Of a stretch of 11,189 bases of DNA, positions 6,861 to 11,189 are shown piece by piece. A program made the translations under genes and the position numbers. The notes under the pieces were generated by a model, which was given only the letters and a program-made list of their open reading frames with translations, ran no database searches and was not told the origin of the DNA. Numbering within the stretch: position 1 is the first letter of the stretch; every line of letters starts with the position of its first letter. The DNA comes from JBFJVZ01 sp041623895 (GTDB lineage: Bacteria > Planctomycetota > Planctomycetia > Pirellulales > Pirellulaceae), in contig JBFJVZ010000263.1 in assembly GCA_041623895.1 (NCBI GenBank), positions 1-11,189 of the forward strand, in the 5' to 3' direction.

Positions 6861-8321
6861 ATGTCTTATAATCAAGAAATGGATCATCGAAACCTGCTGC
6901 GAATTTCCTCCCGGCGTCACTTTCTGGCAACGTCGGTGATGAGTGTTGGTCCGCTTGCGGTTGCTGCTTTGCTGGCCCAGCGCGGACAAGCGGCCCCCAA
7001 GAAACCGGACTTGGGCAAGAACGGTTACGACCTCTTGCCCAAACAGCCGCCCGCCCCGCCGCGGGCAACGGCCATGATTTCGATGTTCATGCAAGGAGGC
7101 CCCAGCCACGTTGACTTGCTCGATCCAAAACCGATCTTGAACAAAATGCACTTGCAAAAATTTCCGGGCAAGATCAAGTACGATAACGCCGCACAGGCGA
7201 GTTCCAAGGTTTTTGGTTCACCCTGGAAGTTCCAGAAGTACGGCGAAAGCGGAACGGATGTCTCCGAGTTGCTGCCGCATTTTTCGACCATCGTTGACGA
7301 TGCGCTGGTGATCCGTTCCATGCACACCGGCGTGAACAATCACGGCCAATCCATTCATGCACTCAATTCGGGTCGGCCCGGCAGCGGACGGCCGTCGCTG
7401 GGCAGTTGGCTGACTTATGCGCTGGGCACGCAATCGCAAAGTTTGCCCGCCTACATTGCCTTGATCGATCCCCAGGGGTTGCCCGTGGAAGGTGTCCTGA
7501 ATTGGTCCAATGGGTGGTTGCCATCGTTGTTTCAAGGCACGGTCGTTCGGCCGGTCGAGCCGCGGATTCTGAATCTGCAGCCGCCCCCGCATTTGGCCGG
7601 TAAAGTCCAGGAGAATTATCTGCAACTGCTGCGCTCCCTGAATGAAAGACACGCGCGGCAGCGTCAAGGCGAACACGAACTGCAGGCTCGGATCGCAAAT
7701 TTCGATCTCGCGCAACGAATGCAAGACGAAGCCAGTGACGCGACCGATTTAAGCCAAGAGTCGAAAACAACCCATCAAATGTATGGCTTGGACGATGAAG
7801 CAACACGTGATTTCGGCGAACGTTGTTTGATCGCGCGGCGGATGATTGAGCGAGGCGTCCGCTTCGTGCAGATCTTTACCAAGAATCAATATTGGGACCA
7901 CCACGGTGGAATCGTCAAATCGTTGCCGGCTTCGTGCAAAAAGATCGACAAGCCGGCCGCAGCGTTGGTCAAAGATCTGAAACAACGCGGGTTGCTCGAG
8001 ACGACGGTTGTCCACTGGGGAGGAGAGATGGGCCGTTTGCCCGTAATTCAAAACGAAGCCAACATCGGCCGTGACCACAACACGTATGGATTTACGATGT
8101 GGGTGGCCGGTGGTGGTTTCCGCGCCGGCGGAACCTACGGCGCTACCGACGAGTTCGGGCATTACGCGGTGGAAGACAAAGTCAATCACTTTGACTACCA
8201 CGCCACCTTGTTGAAGTTGTTCGGTATCGATGCCAATGAGTTGACATTCGAGCTGAACGGCCGCGAGCAATCACTGATCGACGGTCAGGCCGCGAAAGTG
8301 ATCGACGGTTTGCTCGCGTAG
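6861..8321 (+). CDS. DUF1501 protein, Tat-exported, alkaline-phosphatase-like fold
   Basis: The protein has 486 residues. A twin-arginine signal (SSRRHFL, 16-22) is followed by a hydrophobic stretch (about 23-39) and a possible QAA cleavage site (43-45), so folded export to the periplasm is likely. The body matches the DUF1501 family of planctomycetes: QGGPSHVDLLDPKP (78-91), NNHGQS (159-164), YWDHHGG (344-350), GGEMGR (387-392), GRDHNTYGF (403-411), a glycine-rich YGATDEFG stretch and HFDYHATLLKLFGID near the end. The family is related to alkaline phosphatase and sulfatase folds, but its reaction is not established. It usually sits beside DUF1549/DUF1553 (PSD1) cytochrome genes; here its neighbour is the CRTAC1-like gene. 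ATG 6879 (MDHRNLL) is a credible alternative start, because relatives often begin close to the twin arginines. GGGGTGG at 6844-6850 could serve ATG 6861. Confidence 0.93.
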   Translation: MSYNQEMDHRNLLRISSRRHFLATSVMSVGPLAVAALLAQRGQAAPKKPDLGKNGYDLLPKQPPAPPRATAMISMFMQGGPSHVDLLDPKPILNKMHLQKFPGKIKYDNAAQASSKVFGSPWKFQKYGESGTDVSELLPHFSTIVDDALVIRSMHTGVNNHGQSIHALNSGRPGSGRPSLGSWLTYALGTQSQSLPAYIALIDPQGLPVEGVLNWSNGWLPSLFQGTVVRPVEPRILNLQPPPHLAGKVQENYLQLLRSLNERHARQRQGEHELQARIANFDLAQRMQDEASDATDLSQESKTTHQMYGLDDEATRDFGERCLIARRMIERGVRFVQIFTKNQYWDHHGGIVKSLPASCKKIDKPAAALVKDLKQRGLLETTVVHWGGEMGRLPVIQNEANIGRDHNTYGFTMWVAGGGFRAGGTYGATDEFGHYAVEDKVNHFDYHATLLKLFGIDANELTFELNGREQSLIDGQAAKVIDGLLA

Positions 8322-8328
8322 TCAGCGT

Positions 8329-8473
8329 TTGGGATTGACGCCTGTTTCGCCCTTGCAGGGCTTTGGATTGACCGCTGCGCCAAAACCCGGGGCGGCGCTG
8401 CGCTCTGCCCCGGGCTTTCTTGTGCCAGCCCTGCGGGCTGAAAACCCTTTCAGGGCTTGGGATTGATGGCTGC
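8329..8473. repeat. Composite REP-like element of four hairpins
   Basis: Four short palindromes are packed together. GCCCT-tgc-AGGGC is at 8349-8361. A strong stem CCCGGGGC / GCCCCGGG at 8386-8414 is flanked by AAAA on the left and CTTTCTT on the right. AGCCC-tgc-GGGCT is at 8427-8439 and CCCT-ttc-AGGG at 8445-8455. A 23-base direct repeat with three mismatches (8356-8378 and 8451-8473, CAGGGCTT..GATTGA..GCTGC) brackets the array, and a shorter GGGATTGACGCCTG copy lies at 8331-8344. The strong stem followed by a T-rich run could also end transcription of the DUF1501 operon. The structure resembles dispersed extragenic palindromes I have seen in planctomycete genomes, but copy number cannot be judged from one window. 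The remaining spacer, 8474-8600, holds a weak ACAAGT (8499-8504) / ACTTGT (8531-8536) inverted repeat and nothing else I can support. Confidence 0.6.
8384..8421 (+). terminator. Possible rho-independent terminator of the DUF1501 operon
   Basis: A perfect 8-base GC stem (8386-8393 with 8407-8414) closes a 13-base loop that can itself form a small GCG/CGC stem. The sequence after the stem is CTTTCTT, a modest T-run. It lies 65 bases after the DUF1501 stop. The thymine tract is short, so termination efficiency is uncertain. The same stem is part of the REP-like element. Confidence 0.4.
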
Positions 8474-8600
8474 CTCGGTAGTTTGAAACGGCAATATCAC
8501 AAGTCGCGGATGGACCTTTTTTATCCCGTCACTTGTTTCGCCACTGACTACACTGGATTGCTGTGCTTGGAGCGCGCGGGGAATCCAAGGCTTTGATTGG

Positions 8601-10241
8601 GTGCCATCGGCGATGCCGCGACAGTGGTTCATTAAAACGAAGAACGGACAAGTGGGGCCAGTTTCTACCAGGAAGCTGGCGCGCATGGCACGTCATGGCA
8701 AACTGACACCCAACATGGCTGTCAGTGCGGATGGCCAATCTTGGATCAAAGCAAAAAAGATTGCCGCACTCTCATTTCCGGCGATTGATCGCGAAGCCAA
8801 ATCCGTTCGCATCGCCGAATCGACTCCCACCGCCCCGAAGGACGAGTGGTATGTGCTGACCAGGCACGGCGTGGCCGGACCCTTTAGTCATCGCAAACTC
8901 CGCAAACTCGCGCGGCGGGGGCGAATCCAAGCCAACGTTGCGGTCAGTCGCGACCGCGTGAAGTGGACCAAGGCCAGGCGAGTTCCGGGAATCAAATTTC
9001 CAGACAGCACAGCGGATTCAGAACTGGACGTTCCACAGCCGTCACCACAACGGATCGCCCCACGACAAACGTTGCTGTTTCCTGGTCACGTCGATCTGTT
9101 GCCGGTCGCTCGCCCACGACAACTGACGTTGTTTGCCGTCGACGCTTATCCGCGACCAGCAGGAATCGTTTGCCAGCCGCATGGTGGCGAGGATTGGCCG
9201 CTATTCCACTGGCCGCCGGACGTGGTGCAACCGCGTCTATTTGATCATGCCGCCATTTCGCAAGAAACGAACAACGGCGTGGCCATCGCGAGTCAGCCGG
9301 CCCGTCAACTTGAACTGGCGTTCTCAATCGGCGACCAGCCGGTGATCGAGATTCATCGCAGCGCGCTTCCGCAACAACTCACGTTATTTGCTGTCGATAA
9401 GCCACCCCGTGTCCAGGCGAGTCCGCAAGCACCGAGTCTGGAGCGGTGGCCGCTATTTCATTGGCCGCCGGATGTCGTGCAACTGCGTTTATTTGAACCG
9501 ACCAATGATGACGGTGATCACAACACCGACGAATCATCTGCCACTGCCGTTGCGACAACGGTCGCGGCTGAGCAGCAAGAGACGGAAACGATTCCCTCAG
9601 AGTTATCGACCCGCGACACACAACGTTGGCTTCATGCAAACTGGGATCAACTTCGCAAAGCCGAGTACATTCGTCGCTTCGGTGCGTGTTCGCACGTTGC
9701 GCGACCTGAGGATCCGAGTGGCGTGCCGGTCGATGTCTACGTTTTCCCGGCCAACCAGCGACGACCGGTGACAACGCTGGTGACCAGCGGCATGAGCAAT
9801 CGCCGCATGCCGGTTCCGCAAGGCCGCTGTTCACCGCGCGCGGAACTCGTTTTGTACGTCAATGAGGTCAAGGCCGAATACGTCAACCTGCTTTACTTTC
9901 TCGCCCAGATTCCGTTGCGGCAGAATCAAGCGTTGCAATATGGGACGTCGCTGCATCACGGCAATCCGCCGCGGCCCGTTTTTCCCAACTCGGTGCTCGA
10001 CGGTTATGTCTTCATGATTCCCAGCGTTCAGTCCGATTTCGAAATTCATCAGTCCACTCGGATTGGCGATGACTCGCTGCAATTGTTGTGGGTCGTACCG
10101 ACAACGCAGGCCGAACGTGCTTTCCTGGCCAAACATGGCATGGCGCGCTTCTGTTGGCTGCTGGACCAGCAACAGCATGCCTTGGTGTTTGATCCGCATC
10201 GACGTTGTTACGTGGCAGCACACGACGGCATTGCGATTTAG
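8601..10241 (+). CDS. Tandem GYF_2-like domains, duplicated QLxLF-rich linker and SUFU domain
   Basis: The protein has 546 residues and no signal peptide or membrane segment, so it is probably cytoplasmic. Two GYF_2 (DUF4339)-like domains lie at about 7-59 and 81-133 (WF/WYV, GP.S.RKL..(M)AR.G, W.KA). A linker (about 150-300) contains two related units, each ending WPLFHWPPDVVQxRLF. It carries QTLLF (156-160), QLTLF (174-178), QPRLF (210-214), QLELAF (236-241), QLTLF (259-263) and QLRLF (294-298). A polar, acidic spacer follows (about 299-335). The C-terminal part (about 338-545) matches the suppressor-of-fused (SUFU) family: VDVYVF, TLVTSGMSNRRMP (392-404), RAELVLYV and a late TTQAERAFLAKHG. 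GYF domains bind proline-rich peptides. Bacterial SUFU domains are described as immunity-type proteins of polymorphic toxin systems. The QLxLF motifs resemble DnaN-clamp ligands; that role is inference. The start is GTG 8601 or ATG 8613 (four codons in); AAGG at 8587-8590 favours the former slightly. Confidence 0.85.
   Translation: MPSAMPRQWFIKTKNGQVGPVSTRKLARMARHGKLTPNMAVSADGQSWIKAKKIAALSFPAIDREAKSVRIAESTPTAPKDEWYVLTRHGVAGPFSHRKLRKLARRGRIQANVAVSRDRVKWTKARRVPGIKFPDSTADSELDVPQPSPQRIAPRQTLLFPGHVDLLPVARPRQLTLFAVDAYPRPAGIVCQPHGGEDWPLFHWPPDVVQPRLFDHAAISQETNNGVAIASQPARQLELAFSIGDQPVIEIHRSALPQQLTLFAVDKPPRVQASPQAPSLERWPLFHWPPDVVQLRLFEPTNDDGDHNTDESSATAVATTVAAEQQETETIPSELSTRDTQRWLHANWDQLRKAEYIRRFGACSHVARPEDPSGVPVDVYVFPANQRRPVTTLVTSGMSNRRMPVPQGRCSPRAELVLYVNEVKAEYVNLLYFLAQIPLRQNQALQYGTSLHHGNPPRPVFPNSVLDGYVFMIPSVQSDFEIHQSTRIGDDSLQLLWVVPTTQAERAFLAKHGMARFCWLLDQQQHALVFDPHRRCYVAAHDGIAI
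9066..9242 (+). repeat. Linker repeat unit A (QTLLF..QLTLF..WPLFHWPPDVVQPRLF)
   Basis: This is the first copy of a roughly 60-residue unit inside the GYF-SUFU gene (residues 156-214). It shares QLTLFAVD..PR and WPLFHWPPDVVQ.RLF with unit B. The spacing from QLTLF to WPLF is 25 residues here and 24 in unit B, and the spacing from WPLF to the last Q is identical. Nucleotide identity is high in these blocks (for example TGGCCGCTATT), with mostly third-base changes, which suggests an older duplication under selection. Confidence 0.8.
9306..9494 (+). repeat. Linker repeat unit B (QLELAF..QLTLF..WPLFHWPPDVVQLRLF)
   Basis: This is the second copy of the duplicated linker unit (residues 236-298). 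Its first and last motifs fit QLxL(x)F better than those of unit A: QLELAF where A has QTLLF, and QLRLF where A has QPRLF. Confidence 0.8.
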
Positions 10242-10251
10242 CGCAGAGGCC

Positions 10252-10277
10252 AGGAGTGTCACCGCCAAGACACCTTT
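10252..10277. terminator. Weak hairpin between convergent genes
   Basis: GTGTC (10256-10260) pairs with GACAC (10269-10273) around an 8-base loop, with a bulged A and a few weaker pairs beyond, followed by TTT. It lies 10 bases after the SUFU gene stop and could end that transcript. The stem is short and the T-run minimal. Confidence 0.25.
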
Positions 10278-10332
10278 GATCGTAAATCTTATTGCGCCCT
10301 CGAGAGGTCAGCGGCAACGTCTTTCACTGTCA

Positions 10333-10743
10333 TTAACTCGGTTTCGCTTGCCCAAAAGAATCGCTGATGAACCGCAGTGCATCGGTGGTGGTAAAGATCC
10401 CGACCACAAATCCGCTGTCGATGACGACGGCGCTGCCCGCATCTTCGGCCAGCAACTTGCGGACGACGTCGTCAATGGGATCGATTGGGCTGACGGTCAA
10501 GACTTCTCTGGTGCAGACGTCTCCCAAGGCCGCTTGAGCGAATCGGTCGCCCAGCCGCAGACGAGCTTCCAAGAGATCTCGCTGGGAAACGATGCCCTGC
10601 AAATGCGACCCACTCATCACCGGAAGGTGGCGGATTTTGTGCTCTCGCATCAGCGTTTCCGCGTCGTGTGCTGTCTCGCAGCGTTCCGCCTCCACTGGCA
10701 GATGTGTCATGTATTCCCGCACGGGTGGAGCATGTCGTTTCAT
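10333..10743 (-). CDS. Stand-alone twin CBS-domain protein
   Basis: The protein has 136 residues and consists almost entirely of two CBS domains (about 8-60 and 74-126). Each shows the usual ending: HKIRHLPV followed by GIVSQRDLLEA with the S-x-x-D motif at 53-56, and GSAVVIDSGFVVGIFTTTDALRF with T-x-x-D at 118-121. CBS pairs bind adenosine-type ligands (AMP, ATP, SAM, NAD or related) and regulate partner proteins, or act as free energy-status sensors. No partner domain is attached and the ligand cannot be read from the sequence. The start at 10743 is supported by GAGG about 7 bases upstream on the minus strand. The gene converges on the SUFU gene and diverges from the aminotransferase, so it is probably a single-gene transcript. 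Confidence 0.9.
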   Translation of the reverse strand: MKRHAPPVREYMTHLPVEAERCETAHDAETLMREHKIRHLPVMSGSHLQGIVSQRDLLEARLRLGDRFAQAALGDVCTREVLTVSPIDPIDDVVRKLLAEDAGSAVVIDSGFVVGIFTTTDALRFISDSFGQAKPS

Positions 10744-10750
10744 GGTCGGA

Positions 10751-10754
10751 CCTC
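10751..10754 (-). promoter_or_regulatory. Ribosome binding site of the CBS gene
   Basis: On the minus strand the bases read TTGAGGTCCGACCATG. GAGG lies seven bases before the ATG at 10743, and it is one of the few clear Shine-Dalgarno sites in the window. It supports this start. Confidence 0.6.
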
Positions 10755-10816
10755 AAGATCGGCTACACGCTGTTAATCTACTCGATGCCTGAACCTTGTC
10801 GCGTCGAAACGTTACT

Positions 10817-11189
10817 ATGTCGATAACGATTGTCCCGTTTTTACCTCGCCTGCACAGAGATCTGCCCGTGATCGCACCCGATTCCAATGCTCACTCCACT
10901 CACGCCGACGCGTTGCGTGCTGATCCCCGCATTGCGGAAGCGAAAGAACTGATCGCCCAGGCCGTTGCCGAGCATGCCGCCCCGATCACCAATGTGCGGC
11001 CGGCCCAGCCCGGTTTGAGCGAATCTTATCAGGCCTTGCTTGATCGGCTTGGGGTCGCTCGCGGCGGAGCGCCTTTTTGGCCATATTTATCCGCTGGATT
11101 GGGAAATGGACCGTATGTCGAATTGGCCGACGGTAGTGTCAAGCTCGATTTCATTTGCGGGATCGGCGTGCAAGGCTGTGGCCACAGCC
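10817..11189 (+). CDS. Class III PLP-dependent aminotransferase, N-terminal fragment
   Basis: About 124 codons are present before the window ends. After a variable N-terminal helix region (ADPRIAEAKELIAQAVAEH), the sequence reads PFWPYLSAGLGNGPYVELADGSVKLDFICGIGVQGCGHS. This matches the N-terminal segment of class III (ornithine / acetylornithine / 4-aminobutyrate type) aminotransferases, where a G-x-G-P-Y-V-x-x-x-D-G-x-x-x-x-D-F-x-x-G-I-G-V-x-x-x-G-H pattern is typical. The PLP lysine and most of the substrate site lie beyond the window, so the substrate cannot be assigned. The start is ATG 10817 or GTG 10868; neither has a strong ribosome site, and the first 17 residues from ATG show no family feature, so GTG 10868 remains possible. 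It diverges from the CBS gene. Confidence 0.8.
   Translation, partial: MSITIVPFLPRLHRDLPVIAPDSNAHSTHADALRADPRIAEAKELIAQAVAEHAAPITNVRPAQPGLSESYQALLDRLGVARGGAPFWPYLSAGLGNGPYVELADGSVKLDFICGIGVQGCGHS

Noticed and set aside
6867..6872. TATAAT as a promoter for the DUF1501 gene
   Set aside because: It lies inside the coding start (after ATG 6861 and only 6 bases before ATG 6879), and no -35 hexamer sits at proper spacing. It is probably chance.
9379..9834. 151-codon open frame on the minus strand in the GYF-SUFU gene
   Set aside because: It has no recognisable motif and is antisense to the repeat linker and the start of the SUFU domain, which are supported on the plus strand.
10063..10776. 237-codon plus-strand frame spanning the end of the SUFU gene and the CBS gene
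   Set aside because: It overlaps the conserved SUFU C-terminus in another frame and runs antisense through both CBS domains. Its translation has no family signal.
1..11189. CRISPR array, tRNA/rRNA genes, insertion sequence or integrase
   Set aside because: Read by eye, there are no regularly spaced repeats, no tRNA cloverleaf with a T-loop sequence, no rRNA-like stretches and no transposase or recombinase motifs. A covariance-model scan would be the proper test.

Overview
The window looks like chromosomal DNA from a planctomycete, most likely a Pirellulaceae / Rhodopirellula-type organism. Three lines of evidence support this. The first is gene content: a Ser/Thr kinase fused to an FGE-like domain, a CRTAC1-type FG-GAP/ASPIC-UnbV protein with a thioredoxin tail, and a Tat-exported DUF1501 protein. 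The second is the frequent absence of clear Shine-Dalgarno sequences. The third is a GC-rich multi-hairpin intergenic element of a kind I associate with this phylum. The assignment rests on family knowledge, not on a database search.

Layout. 1-195: noncoding leader. 196-3749: a signalling pair, a membrane Ser/Thr kinase with an outside FGE-like domain (196-1992) and a soluble PAS hybrid histidine kinase with a receiver (1989-3749), joined by an ATGA overlap. 3750-3860: intergenic spacer dense in inverted repeats. 3861-6842: one long reading frame for a secreted calcium-loop (FG-GAP/VCBS) + ASPIC/UnbV + thioredoxin-fold protein, broken into two same-frame pieces by a single TGA at 5610-5612. 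6861-8321: a DUF1501 protein with a twin-arginine signal, 18 bp downstream and probably in the same operon. 8322-8600: intergenic region with a composite four-hairpin repeat (8349-8455). 8601-10241: a protein with two N-terminal GYF_2-like domains, a duplicated linker and a C-terminal SUFU (suppressor of fused) domain. 10333-10743 (minus): a small stand-alone twin-CBS protein, convergent with the SUFU gene. 10817-11189: the N-terminus of a class III PLP aminotransferase, cut by the window end and divergent from the CBS gene.

How they fit. The first two genes probably form a phospho-signalling module mixing Ser/Thr and His-Asp chemistry. The next two are a secreted or periplasmic pair of the kind abundant in planctomycetes, although the usual DUF1549/DUF1553 (PSD1) cytochrome partner is not here. 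The most unusual object is the GYF-GYF-linker-SUFU protein. Its linker holds six pentapeptide or hexapeptide motifs (QLTLF twice, QLRLF, QLELAF, and the looser QTLLF and QPRLF) that resemble the bacterial sliding-clamp (DnaN) binding motif, arranged as a tandem duplication. This is the best candidate for something undescribed in the window.
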